DNA of 48,761 nt from Acidimicrobiaceae bacterium (GCA_009837445.1 VXTM01000019.1:1-48761); one strand, 5' to 3'. Counted from the stretch's first letter, positions 27,501-35,550 are shown. The notes: generated by a model not told the origin, from the sequence alone. Numbers and translations: made by a program.

Positions 27501-27961
27501 TTGATCCTGAGATGAAGGCGTTCCTGTTGACTCTCGCGAGCGACGGACTCGAAGCAGAGACCGATTGGGCACAGGCAGTCGCCACCGTCTTGGTCAAGAA
27601 AGCTCCAGCAGAGTGGTCGGACAACGACCTGCGGCTGTACAGACGCGAAATCCATGAGCGCTTCGCCGCATTCCACCGACTAGCGGCGTTGCACCACGAG
27701 CGTCGAGCCACCGATGGCGTGTTCGATGCCTACCGCGTGACTATGACCCACTCTGGCGGCCGCGAGGAGAACCGCCTCGTCAGCCTCGACCCGATACTGC
27801 GGGCTGCCGCCGAAGATGCTCTGCGCCGACTCACGCAGGAAGCGGGATCGCCAGTACGTGCGCACCATGCGCTGCTCGCTCTCATAGGTGAGCAACTGCT
27901 CACCGAGACTGATGACGTCCTACACTTCGACGCTGTTGCGAGACGAGCAAGCCATGGCTGA
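24506..27961 (+). CDS. sspC: SspC: large ATPase of the phosphorothioation system
   Basis: The 1,151-residue P-loop protein has Walker A GPYGSGKS at 63-70 and Walker B LLVIDEFGKN around 198-207, the AAA/STAND-like arrangement of SspC. A long, mostly alpha-helical C-terminus contains a DUF-type region around EPTDPSLLPAWEMLQDEF and NLNDVWAALISPPYGMKPG. It is believed to drive DNA remodelling with SspB during sulfur insertion. The ATG at 24506 overlaps the sspB stop; a GTG three bases earlier is also in frame. Its 3' end overlaps sspD by eight bases. Full length, with no frameshift seen. Confidence 0.93.
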   Translation: MAQLGDYISVRSRFARSASLERDLARQEPLEGYVATARALTVLERIASTAAKEPAGGAWSVTGPYGSGKSSLALLLDAAFGASGELRRTALRLVGEASPEVGELVHKAHNRHKTSLHGFHRGLVTAEREPLNRTVLWALYSAVLRHWGEVPSAQEFPAVVALQAALEDANADDPRRRGPAPSSLVEIARCLASDRPLLLVIDEFGKNLEAVSDSDDGDPYLLQQLAEAGQGSGLPIFLVTLQHLSFEEHMEGAAGPQRREWAKVQGRFEDLAFVESPAQTRALIGTVFDVQDETLSTRIGRWAVTAAKRMGSLGVGMSDLADAGSVASWYPLHPLAAVVLPELCSRYGQHERTLFSFLTDTHASSAASFLTSTPVRARGTLPSVGLEEVYDYFVGTSAMNIHSARLSGRWAEIATRLRDSHGLTPAQTRMAKAIALLNLISATGKIRASRQVLTLVDADAERILGELESAGLVTYRDFADEYRIWQGTDVDVRASLESARARAQRLPLAGILAEVDSPEPVVAARHSAKSDVLRVFRRRYVDSHESIEPLETFSSYDGEILLLMGAQEALPSLERWRMIKPTVIAIPRDLSGVDAAAREAVSIADVLAEPAVKEDWVARRELGERLAQAQAVLDEALARAFSSHACRWILLGPSEDEDEELVGGRGSSAVSEAADHAYSESPRVRNEMLNRTELTSQGAKARSLLLGAMIDHGTEHDLSLEGHGPEVAMYRALLQSTRIHRRSDHRAEMVFAEPTDPSLLPAWEMLQDEFKRATARRINLNDVWAALISPPYGMKPGVIPVFVTAALIAYADEVAIYEHGTFKPLLTAEVSERMVRNPNHFDIRHFANTTGARRLVIDALAERLQLRPGFRRHRVANVLTVVAHLVGRASRLDNFTMRTQHLTSKALRVRDALVAAVEPDELLFSALPVALGFDPVLADMDDYPDAGAYADRSALALEELCGNYERLLGDLRRLLLDASAETTRTAIAGQAEALEGEVLDPEMKAFLLTLASDGLEAETDWAQAVATVLVKKAPAEWSDNDLRLYRREIHERFAAFHRLAALHHERRATDGVFDAYRVTMTHSGGREENRLVSLDPILRAAAEDALRRLTQEAGSPVRAHHALLALIGEQLLTETDDVLHFDAVARRASHG

Positions 27962-28568
27962 GTCCCCCCGCCACATCTGCGGCATCTCCGGAGGCAAGGA
28001 CTCCAGTGCTCTAGCCGTGTACTTGAGAGACTGTGTCCCCGACATGGAGTACTTCTTCTGCGACACCGGTGCTGAGCTACCCGAGACCTACGAGTACCTC
28101 ACCCGCCTAGAAGTCATCCTCGGTAAACCGATCCGACGTCTCAACGCACAGAGAGGCTTCGACCACTGGTTCGAGGTGTTCCGAGGAACCTTGCCGTCTC
28201 CCCAGATGCGCTGGTGCACCAAGAACATGAAGATCAAGCCGATCGAGGCCTGGATCGGCAGCGAGCCCGCCATCTCCTACGTCGCGATCAGGGCCGACGA
28301 GTCCAACCGCAAGGGCTACATCTCCACGAAGCCCAACATCACGACACGCTTCCCCTTCGTTGAAGACGGCGTCGATCACGCCGGCGTGCTGCGCATCCTC
28401 GACGAAGCCGGCATCGGACTACCCGCGTACTACGACTGGCGCACGCGATCCGGGTGCTACTTCTGCTTCTACCAGCGCAAGGCGGAGTGGATCGGCCTCT
28501 CCGAACGCCACCCGGAGCTCTTCGACCGTGCTGTGGCAATCGAGCAGAAGGTCCTCCAGGTTCGTTGA
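27954..28568 (+). CDS. sspD: SspD: PAPS-reductase-like ATP pyrophosphatase, C-terminally truncated
   Basis: The 204-residue protein has the PP-loop SGGKDSS at 12-18, RWCTKNMKIKP (C88) and SGCYFCFYQRKAEW (C168, C171), matching DndC/SspD-type enzymes that activate the DNA phosphate with ATP and pass on sulfur. The ATG at 27954 sits inside the sspC 3' end. Family members I know continue for roughly 80 or more residues after the FDRAVAIEQKV helix. Here the frame ends four residues after that helix, and the sequence beyond reads as an unrelated gene on the other strand. Catalytic motifs are intact, so activity is uncertain rather than excluded. Confidence 0.88.
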   Translation: MAESPRHICGISGGKDSSALAVYLRDCVPDMEYFFCDTGAELPETYEYLTRLEVILGKPIRRLNAQRGFDHWFEVFRGTLPSPQMRWCTKNMKIKPIEAWIGSEPAISYVAIRADESNRKGYISTKPNITTRFPFVEDGVDHAGVLRILDEAGIGLPAYYDWRTRSGCYFCFYQRKAEWIGLSERHPELFDRAVAIEQKVLQVR

Positions 28569-28641
28569 GTTCGTCTTCGGTGGGCTGGTAGTCGGGGATG
28601 TCCCAGCCGTCCCATCTGCGGTCGTCGGGTGTGCGAGGCAT
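28562..28641 (-). pseudogene. Truncated N-terminus of an unrelated minus-strand gene
   Basis: From the ATG at 28641 the minus strand reads as a normal acidic protein (MPRTPDDRRWDGWDIPDYQP, then TEDELNE). It then runs into the antisense of sspD, where the reading becomes arginine-rich nonsense. It appears to be the first 27 or so codons of a gene cut at the junction near 28,562. Confidence 0.4.
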
Positions 28642-28667
28642 GGTTCCTGTCCGATCAGCAGCAGCCA

Positions 28668-29000
28668 TCATGAACATTCGGCTTCGTAGCCGTCGGCTTC
28701 GTGTTGGACGAGCACGTCGATGGTGACCTGGGTTCGGCCTCCGCCCCAGTAGTCGTTGCCCCAGTCGCCGGTGCGGCGCCCCTCGAGGGTCATGTGGACT
28801 TCGCAGTAGGCGCGGGCATCAACGCCGCCGATTACGACGTAGTAGCGGCTGCGATCGGCTGACCAGCACGCGTCGATCTCGTAGATGCCGTCTGCAGATG
28901 CGGTGGGTGTCGTGGTGGTGGGTCGTGTCGAACTGAGCGGCGTACAGCGCGAGTACTGGGCGGCTAACCCGGAAGCGGACCCGGCGGCCGCCGCTGTCAA
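28668..29000 (-). CDS. Hypothetical protein, possibly exported, start uncertain
   Basis: Up to 110 residues. The N-terminal third is Ala/Ser/Thr-rich (a linker, TRPTTTTPTAS), and the rest (GIYEIDACWSADRSRYYVVI, then VDARAYCEVHMTLEGRRTGD, ending HEADGYEAECS) looks like a small beta-domain with three cysteines. The thin linker and two-codon-biased start suggest a lipoprotein or exported protein whose signal region is damaged or out of frame upstream. The TTG at 29000 is only the longest option. Family not recognised. Confidence 0.5.
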   Translation of the reverse strand: MTAAAAGSASGLAAQYSRCTPLSSTRPTTTTPTASADGIYEIDACWSADRSRYYVVIGGVDARAYCEVHMTLEGRRTGDWGNDYWGGGRTQVTIDVLVQHEADGYEAECS

Positions 29001-29373
29001 CGACCGGCCCGAACCAGCCGCTCAACACTTCACGCATCGCTCAGCAGCTTCGCCGGGTGCGCCTGTTGTATCTGTTGGTGGGACGCTGCCCGTCACCGGC
29101 GGATGAATCAGCGGTCATGTATCGAGAGTATCGGAGATTGTGTTTGGATGCTGTAGTGATGTGCTTGAGATTCAATTGTCCGGACCGCGCGACACCCAGA
29201 GGCAGACCCAGAGCCGGCGCTATACCGGGTGAGGCTCGTGGTCCCGTCTGCTTCTATGCAATGTGGTTTGCCTGCTGGCTATTGTGGGCGCCGTGGGCGT
29301 CGAACTGCGCGAAGGTCTGGCTTTGGCGCGTGTCCGTCTGGCTTGTGGTCGTATGGTCGGAGGCGTTAACGCC

Positions 29374-29997
29374 ATGTCGGAGTGTTATCGCTTCGGGGTG
29401 CCCGAGGGCCCCCACAGCGAGCCTTGGGGGGCCGAGTACCACCGCGAGGCAGTCCACGTCTACAACGAGTCTTTGCCGTGGACATATCAGCGCGATATCG
29501 CAAAGCTGTTCCGTGACAGCTTGAGTGCCATGGCAGGGGGTTTGATCCCCGCGGAGTTGGCCGAGGACTGGGCGATCGTCACCGCCTACATGCGCGAGGC
29601 TGCTGACGCGATCGAGGACTGGCTGGCGTCGGGCGAGCCTCGGCCGGACCGATCAGGTCTGGCGGTATCTCCGGAGCTGATGGCTGACATTCCAAGGGTT
29701 GTCCACTGGGACGCCCTGGCTGCGCTGACCACCAAGGGCGGCACTCGCAGGCTGAAGGACGCCTGTGTCGCGGTGAAGCTGTATCTTGATGCTGAGGTGC
29801 CTCAATCCCTGAAGGCCTCTGAGCGGCTGATGCTGGGGAAGCTCGCATCGGGGGCGGCGATCTCGGACGTGGCGTCGGAGATGGGCTACTCAGAGCGCTC
29901 GATGTACCGCGAACTTTCCAAGCTGTGGGACAAGCTCGGGGTGTCAGGCCGAGCCGCCGGCGTGCACAAGGCAACCGCAGAAGGCCTTATCGACTAG
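29374..29997 (+). CDS. HTH (LuxR/sigma-region-4-like) DNA-binding protein
   Basis: The 207-residue protein ends in a helix-turn-helix: LMLGKLASGAAISDVASEMG, then YSERSMYRELSKLWDKLGVS, then GRAAGVHKA. This is the LuxR-type recognition arrangement. The N-terminal 130 residues are helical and acidic, with no receiver or ligand domain I can name. The ATG at 29374 has GGAGG ten bases upstream; the frame is open further upstream to 29263 without a better site. It stands alone at the right edge of the island, so targets are unknown. Confidence 0.75.
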   Translation: MSECYRFGVPEGPHSEPWGAEYHREAVHVYNESLPWTYQRDIAKLFRDSLSAMAGGLIPAELAEDWAIVTAYMREAADAIEDWLASGEPRPDRSGLAVSPELMADIPRVVHWDALAALTTKGGTRRLKDACVAVKLYLDAEVPQSLKASERLMLGKLASGAAISDVASEMGYSERSMYRELSKLWDKLGVSGRAAGVHKATAEGLID

Positions 29998-30109
29998 CTC
30001 CGGCGTCCGCCGCCAAAGCGCATGCCACGAAGATGTCGGCGAGCCGGAGGCTTCACCGCTCGGCCATCAGGTTCCGGATCGCATTCTGATTGCGCGCCAG
30101 TACCGACTC

Positions 30110-30254
30110 GGGGGATCGGCACAGGCGACGGCAACTTGAACAGGCGCAGGGCGTCGTCAAGGGGGCGGTGCTGTAGGTCGGTGAACTGCGCGATCCCTTC
30201 CCATTGGTGATCGCTGGCGCCGTGCCCGGCGGCTAGGTCCTGTAGGTAAGTCAA
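30110..30254 (-). pseudogene. Possible truncated ORF overlapping the end of the squalene-hopene cyclase frame
   Basis: From a TTG at 30254 (AAGAGGTGA just before it) the minus strand reads TYLQDLAAGHGASDHQWEGI, then AQFTDLQHRPLDDALRLFKL, and then degenerates. In this stretch the cyclase frame itself is arginine-rich (PSRRARRQRSP), so real coding may have switched frame. It could be the start of a next hopanoid-operon gene cut off by the island. Confidence 0.35.
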
Positions 30255-32321
30255 TCACCTCTTGTATGGCGTTGGGTGACTTGTCTGTTTCGGTCTCGGT
30301 GCTCCCTAGGGGTACGGCTTGGGCGACTCTCGGTGCGACTTCTTCGAGGTAGCGGCCCAGGGCCCACAGCGGGAAGTAGTTGCGGTACAGGTGGTAGTTG
30401 ATCATGAAGGCGGCGCCCATCTCTGCGCCCTGGAGGCTGTCGGCGGGAGCCCCCTTCTTGGTGGGCCGGTCGCCGTGGCCGTAGCCCGGGAAGCCGGTGC
30501 CGGTGAACTGCGGCTCGTCCCAGGTGCCGTCGGCCTGCTGGGTGGCCACGAGGAACTTGATGCCTCTGGTGACGGGCTCGCCACCCGCTTCGCTGGCGGC
30601 GATGAGCGCGATGAGGGCCCAGGCGGTCTGGGAGGCGGTGCTGTCGCCCTGGCCGCTGAGGGTGGGGTCCACATAGCTCTCGCACGTCTCGCCCCATCCG
30701 CCGTCGGGGTTCTGGGTGTCGACGAGCCACTGCACGGCCTTGCGCACCGCGGGCTGGGCCATGTCGACGCCGAGGGCCTCCAGCGCGGGGAGCACGGCGC
30801 CGGTCCCGTACAGGTAGTTCACTCCCCACCGCCCGAACCAGGAGCCGTCTGGTTCCTGCTGCTGCCACAGGTAGTGGAGTCCCCGCCTCACCGCTGGATG
30901 CCACCTGGAGTAGCCGAGGATCCCGTACATCTCCAGCATGTGGGCGGTGATGTCGGCGCTGGGCGGGTCGAGCACCTCCCCGAAGTCGGCGAACGGGATC
31001 TTGGTGACCGAGCGGGAATCGTTGTTGTAGTCGAAGGCGGCCCAACCGCCGTTGGAGGACTGCATCCCGGTGAGCCAGTCCACGGCCCGGTCGATGGTGG
31101 CCTCCTTGGCCGCGTCGCTGGACCGGTCGGCGAGGTTGGTGAGGGCGAGGTTGGCGACGATCACCGACGAGTCGTCGATGTCGGGGTAGTTGACGTTGTC
31201 GAACCCGAACGCCCAGCCGCTGGGCTCGAGGTGGGGCCGCTTGATCGCCCAGTCGCCGGCGTAGCGCACCTCCTTGCCCACCAGCCATTCAGCGGCCCGC
31301 TGGATGGCGGGGTGGTCGGGGGACACTCCGGAGTCCATCAGCCCGCGCATGGCCAGCGCGGTGTCCCATGCGGGCGACAGGCACGCCTGGACCCTCAGCG
31401 CGGCGCCGTCGGGCGACGGAAGGCTCCACTCGTTGCGGAAGCCCTGGAGCCCCTTGGCCAGCACCGGATGGTCGAGCGGGTGTCCGAGGGCGCTCAACGC
31501 GATCAGCGAGTACACCCACGGCGGCTGGATGCCGCCCCACGAGCCGTCGCCTTCCTGGTGCGAGACGATCCAGTCGACCGCGGCCCGCAGCGCCCGCCTG
31601 CGGCCGGGGACCAGGCGCAGCCCCCGCCAGAGGCGCAGGGCGCGGTCCATGAGCAGGAACCCGCCCTGCACCGACAGCGGGTTGGGCTTGAAACGCGACA
31701 CGGCCAGCGCTTCGGGGCCGTCGCGGTGCAGCTCCTCGATCCCGGCGCCCGCGGGCGGCGGCCGGGTCGGTTTGAGGGTCAACACGATCGTCATCGGCAC
31801 GATGGTGGCCCGGGCCCAGCTGGAGAACCGGTAGATGTTGAAGGGCGCCCACTTCGGCAGCAGCATGATCTCGGGGGGCATGGACGGGGTCGCCCTCCAG
31901 TCCCATTGACCGAACAGGGCCAGCCATATCTTGGTGAACACGCGGGACTTGGGGATGCCGCCTTGCTCGATGATGAAGGCCCGGGCCTGAGCCATGTGGG
32001 GCGCGTCGGGCGGGTCGCCGGCCAGCTTGAGGGCGAAGTAGCACTCGATGGTGGTGCTGAGGTCTCCGGGCGCACCGAAGTACATGCGCCACGAGCCGTC
32101 GGGCTGCTGGCGGCGGCGGATGTCGGCGGCCACACGGGGGATCCGGTCGCCTTCGTCGGATCCGAGGAAGCGGGTGAGCATGATGTACTCGGCCTCTATG
32201 GTGGGGTTGGACTCGAGCTCCCCCACCAGCAGCCGTCGTCGCGCTGGGTTCGCAGGAAGTACTGCTGGGTGCGCTCCACCGCCTCGCGGACACCCTGGTG
32301 AGCCTGGTGGTCGTCCATCAT
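30157..32321 (-). CDS. shc: Squalene-hopene cyclase, apparent one-base frameshift near the N-terminus
   Basis: This is a class II triterpene cyclase of about 720 residues, turning squalene into hopene at the membrane. The protonating motif is DIDDSS (codons at 31171-31182 for the first four residues). QW-type repeats are QQPDGSW, QEGDGSW, QSSNGGW, QEPDGSW, QNPDGGW and QQADGTW; the C-terminus has GTGFPGYG and MINYHLYRNYFPLWALGRYL, as in actinobacterial enzymes. The start (ATG at 32321, MMDDHQAHQGVREAVERTQQ, then YFLRTQRDDGCWWG) is in another frame from the rest (GELESNPTIEAEY). A G-run at about 32220 has five Gs where the family's WWGELESNP needs six. Downstream of 32226 the frame is intact. 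The start lies eight bases after the hpnA stop. The last 30 residues look non-native. Confidence 0.9.
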
Positions 32322-32328
32322 GGCGGTG

Positions 32329-33375
32329 CTAGGTCCGCCCGGCCGTCCGTCCGGCGGCGGCCGCGCTCCGGGGGGCGTCGGCGTAGCCGTGGTGGGCGAA
32401 CCAGTCGACGGCCTCCCGGAACGCTTCGGCGATCGGCGTCTGGGGGAGGCCCAGCTCGTCGACACTGCGCGACGGGTCGACCCACATCGGCGTCGAGGCC
32501 ATCCGGGCCGCTTCGGGGCCGACCAGCGGGGGCCGGCGCAGCGCCCGGCAGACGACTGCGGTGGCGTGGGCGAATCCCACTGCCATCGCGCAGGGCACCC
32601 GCACCCGGGGCGCCCGCCGGCCGGTGATCCCGGACAGGATGCCGAACGCCTGCGCCAGGGTGAGGTTGCCGTCGCGGCTGCCCAGCAGGTAGCGGGCACC
32701 GTCGCGTCCCCGTTCCAGCGCCAGCAGGTGGCCCTCGGCGACGTCGCTGACGTGCACGAAGTTCAGCCCGGTCTCGACGTAGGCGAACATCCGGCCGCGC
32801 ATGAAGTCGACGACGATGCGGCCCGTCGGCGTCGGCTTGTGGTCGCCGGGCCCTACCGGCGCGGTCGGGCAGACGGTGACGATGGGAGCGCCCTGAGCCG
32901 CCATCTCGGCCACGATGCGCTCGGCCTTGAGTTTGGAGCGCTTGTAGGGCCCCATCTCGGCGCCGGGTCCGGCCACGTCGTCCTCGTTGGGGAGGCGACC
33001 GGTGTTTCGGACCGAGAAGTCGGTCGTTCCCACCGTGCCCGTGTACACGATGCGCGTCACGCCGGCCGCGAGGGCGCATTCCATGACGTTGCGGGTTCCC
33101 TGCGCGTTGACTTCGAGCATCTCTGCGGCTCGGGCCGGGTCGAAGGTGTAGAGCCCGGCCACATGCAGCACGGCGTCGCAGCCCTCCGCGGCGTGCCGCA
33201 CCGTTTCGGGGTCGCGCACGTCTCCCGATGCGACGACCAGCCGCGGATGGGCCGGCCCGGGCGAGGCGCCGTCCCGGGTGAGGGCGACGACGTGGTGGCC
33301 TCGGCGCAGCGCCGCGGTCACCACATGGCCCCCGATGAACCCCGAGCCGCCGGTCACCAACAGCCGGGCCATCAC
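32329..33375 (-). CDS. hpnA: HpnA: hopanoid-associated NAD(P)-dependent sugar epimerase/dehydrogenase
   Basis: The 348-residue extended SDR has GGSGFIG (about 9-15), the active-site pair YKRSK, HVAGLYTFDPA and the NFVHVSDVAEGHLLALE segment usual for HpnA. It likely modifies hopanoid side chains or a sugar donor. It overlaps hpnG by four bases (ATGA) and is followed immediately by squalene-hopene cyclase, which supports the assignment. The start MMARLLVTGG is well placed. Confidence 0.9.
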   Translation of the reverse strand: MMARLLVTGGSGFIGGHVVTAALRRGHHVVALTRDGASPGPAHPRLVVASGDVRDPETVRHAAEGCDAVLHVAGLYTFDPARAAEMLEVNAQGTRNVMECALAAGVTRIVYTGTVGTTDFSVRNTGRLPNEDDVAGPGAEMGPYKRSKLKAERIVAEMAAQGAPIVTVCPTAPVGPGDHKPTPTGRIVVDFMRGRMFAYVETGLNFVHVSDVAEGHLLALERGRDGARYLLGSRDGNLTLAQAFGILSGITGRRAPRVRVPCAMAVGFAHATAVVCRALRRPPLVGPEAARMASTPMWVDPSRSVDELGLPQTPIAEAFREAVDWFAHHGYADAPRSAAAAGRTAGRT

Positions 33376-34190
33376 CGGTCCCCGGACGGAGGCATAGTTG
33401 AAGTGGACGGGCTCTCGGGCGCGACGTGTGCGCCACCGGGGAGGGCTCCGTCGGCGACGGCCTCAAGGACAGCCCAGGCGGCTTCTCGTAGAACCCAGCC
33501 CGCGGTTCGGGCCCTTCGTGCCAGGATGGAGAGATCTCGGGCGGCGCCCACCGATCTCAGCGCGCCGAGGGCGTGGATCCACTCTCGTCTATGAGGATCC
33601 GTGGCCACTCTGGACACGAAGTCGGGGAGAGCGACATCAGCGTCGTCGACTACGCAGTGCAGCCCGATATGGGGCACGCCCCGGGCCTGGGCGGCGCCGG
33701 CGATCCAGTAGCCCTCCATGTCCACCACCAGGTGGTCGCCGCCGGCGCGGGCCCGCTGCTTGGAGTCGGGTGTGAGCAGCGGCTCGTCGGTGGTGAGCAC
33801 CACTCCGGCGGGCGCGGCGATTCCGAGGCACACCAGCAGGATCGAGACGCGGGCAGCAAGATTAGCGTCGCCGACGGTCTCACCGTCGCCGTGGCGGTAC
33901 GTGCCAGCGACAACGAGGTCACCTGGTCTCAGGGCGGGGTCTAGCCCGCCGGCGAACCCGAGCGAAACCAGCACCGCCTTCGGCTCGGCGTCAAGCATGG
34001 CTGCGGTGCGCGGTCCCGCAGCCCGCCCGATCCCTACCACGGCGACCCGCCCAACGTTAGCCGGCCGGCGTCCGCGGCCGGGCCGGCCCGCTGCCGCGAG
34101 CCTTCCGCCGCGGCGGGAGAGGCCGCCGAGTTCCCGGCGCGTCGGTGCGACCACCAGCACGCCACCGCGGGCCGACTCGGTCGGGCTCAA
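33372..34190 (-). CDS. hpnG: HpnG: hopanoid-associated nucleoside phosphorylase
   Basis: The 272-residue protein is of the MTA/SAH-nucleosidase-phosphorylase superfamily: VVGIGRAAG, SLGFAGGLDPALRPGDLVVA, and the purine-site VVDMEGYWIAGAAQARGVPH with the Glu of DMEG, then VDDAD. HpnG removes adenine from adenosylhopane to give ribosylhopane or its phosphate. It lies between hpnH and hpnA, as expected. The TTG at 34190 overlaps the small upstream gene's stop; a GTG inside (GGVLVVAP) is an alternative start. Confidence 0.87.
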   Translation of the reverse strand: MSPTESARGGVLVVAPTRRELGGLSRRGGRLAAAGRPGRGRRPANVGRVAVVGIGRAAGPRTAAMLDAEPKAVLVSLGFAGGLDPALRPGDLVVAGTYRHGDGETVGDANLAARVSILLVCLGIAAPAGVVLTTDEPLLTPDSKQRARAGGDHLVVDMEGYWIAGAAQARGVPHIGLHCVVDDADVALPDFVSRVATDPHRREWIHALGALRSVGAARDLSILARRARTAGWVLREAAWAVLEAVADGALPGGAHVAPESPSTSTMPPSGDR

Positions 34191-34522
34191 GGCGTTGTGG
34201 CCGTCCGCCCCGGTGCCTCGGGGTCGCTGCCGCCTACCGGTCCGGGCGCACCGGTGTCCTGTCTGGGCGCGGCGGTGTCACGCCCGGTGAACAGCACGTC
34301 GCGGATGTCGCGGTAGGCGATGGCTACCTCGCGGCCGGTCTCGGTCTCGAAGAGCTGCGCGCACCGATCCTCCCCCCGGTCGTTGCGGTTGAACAGGTAC
34401 CCGACGACCTCGACGCCGGCCGCGGTGCGCACGGTGACGTCGCCGCGGTAGTGGAACGCCCGCTCCACCAGAGCCGCGATCTCGTCGCCGCCGTCGCCGG
34501 CGCCGCGGGCGGACGCGCTCAT
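34187..34522 (-). CDS. Small protein between hpnH and hpnG
   Basis: The 111-residue protein begins with an acidic N-terminus. Its core (IAALVERAFHYRGDVTVRTA, then VEVVGYLFNRND, then CAQLFETETGREVAIAYRDI, then RDVLFTGRDTA) reads as a small beta-barrel. The rest is a proline-rich tail. The ATG at 34522 lies 6 bp after the hpnH stop, and the gene overlaps hpnG by four bases, so it is part of the hopanoid operon. It has no catalytic motif I recognise. It may be an accessory or binding subunit for HpnH/HpnG. Confidence 0.85.
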   Translation of the reverse strand: MSASARGAGDGGDEIAALVERAFHYRGDVTVRTAAGVEVVGYLFNRNDRGEDRCAQLFETETGREVAIAYRDIRDVLFTGRDTAAPRQDTGAPGPVGGSDPEAPGRTATTP

Positions 34523-34527
34523 GGCCT

Positions 34528-35550
34528 CTAGAGGCGGCCGGTTACGGTTGCGACTGCGCTGTCGCGCAGTCCCCGCCAGGAGCTGAAGGTGGCGTGCACG
34601 GCCGAGGGCTCGTAGCCGCAGTGCACCATGCAGTCCTGGCAGCTGGGGTTGCCGCTGCTGCGCCCGTACTGCTCCCACTGGGTGTCGTCCATGAGCTCGG
34701 AGAACGTCGCGGCGTAGCCGTCCTGGAGCAGGTAGCAGGGCCGCTGCCATCCGAAGATCGTGTACAGGGGGTTGCCCCACGGTGTGCACTCGTAGTCGCG
34801 CTTGCCCATCAGGAACTGTAGGAACAGCGGCGACTGGTTGAACCGCCAGCGCTTGGGCTTGCCCTCCATGATGGCCGAGAACAGCTCGACCGTCTTCTCA
34901 CGCTCCAGGAACGAGTCCTGGTCGGGGGCGGCGTCGTAGCTGTAGCCGGGCGACACCATCATGCCCTCCACCCCCAGATCCATCATGGCGTCGAAGAAGT
35001 CGCGCACCCGCATGGGCTCGGCCGTGTTGAACAGCGTGGTGTTGGTGGTGACCCGGAAGCCGCGCCGCAGCGCCTCACCGATGGCGTCCACCGCGATGTC
35101 GTACACACCGTCGCGGCACACCGACAGGTCGTGCTCGGCCCGCAGGCCGTCCATGTGGACGCTGAAGCTGAGCCGCTTGGAGGGCTCGAACACGCCCTCC
35201 TTGAGCTTCTGCTTCAGGCGGATCGCGTTGGTGCACAAGTAGACGTACTTGTTGCGGCTCGTCAGTTCGTGCACCAGCTCGCCGATGTGGGGGTACAGCA
35301 GGGGCTCGCCCCCGGGGATGCTCACCACCGGCGCCCCGCACTCCTCGACCGCGGCCAGGCACTGCTCCACGGTGAGGGCCCGTCTCAGCACATGGGGCGG
35401 GTACTGGATCTTGCCGCAGCCGGCGCAGGCCAGGTTGCAGCGCAGCACCGGCTCGAGCATCAGCACCAGCGGGTAGCGCTCCCGGCCCCTCAACCGCTGT
35501 TTGAGCACATACGACGCCACCGTCCACGCCTGTGCTGCGGGAAGCCCCAT
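34528..35550 (-). CDS. hpnH: HpnH: radical SAM adenosylhopane synthase
   Basis: The 340-residue radical SAM enzyme has the cluster motif CNLACAGC at C38, C42, C45 (counted from this start), SIPGGEPLLYPHI, VYLCTNAIRLKQKL, SFSVHMDGL and a SPASM-like C-terminal cysteine set (CTPWGNPLYTIFGWQRPCYL, CQDCMVHCGYEPS). It adds a 5'-deoxyadenosyl group to diploptene or hopene to give adenosylhopane. The MGLPAAQAW start matches the family N-terminus; the frame is open to 35694, with an ATG at 35598 that lacks a ribosome site. First gene of the hopanoid operon. Confidence 0.93.
   Translation of the reverse strand: MGLPAAQAWTVASYVLKQRLRGRERYPLVLMLEPVLRCNLACAGCGKIQYPPHVLRRALTVEQCLAAVEECGAPVVSIPGGEPLLYPHIGELVHELTSRNKYVYLCTNAIRLKQKLKEGVFEPSKRLSFSVHMDGLRAEHDLSVCRDGVYDIAVDAIGEALRRGFRVTTNTTLFNTAEPMRVRDFFDAMMDLGVEGMMVSPGYSYDAAPDQDSFLEREKTVELFSAIMEGKPKRWRFNQSPLFLQFLMGKRDYECTPWGNPLYTIFGWQRPCYLLQDGYAATFSELMDDTQWEQYGRSSGNPSCQDCMVHCGYEPSAVHATFSSWRGLRDSAVATVTGRL

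Noticed and set aside
22090..28568. Dnd (double-strand phosphorothioation) system
   Set aside because: No DndB, DndD or DndE is seen; the DUF4007 protein plus large P-loop ATPase are the SspB and SspC signature.
30319..32301. 660-codon plus-strand open frame
   Set aside because: Antisense shadow of squalene-hopene cyclase, with no recognisable motif.
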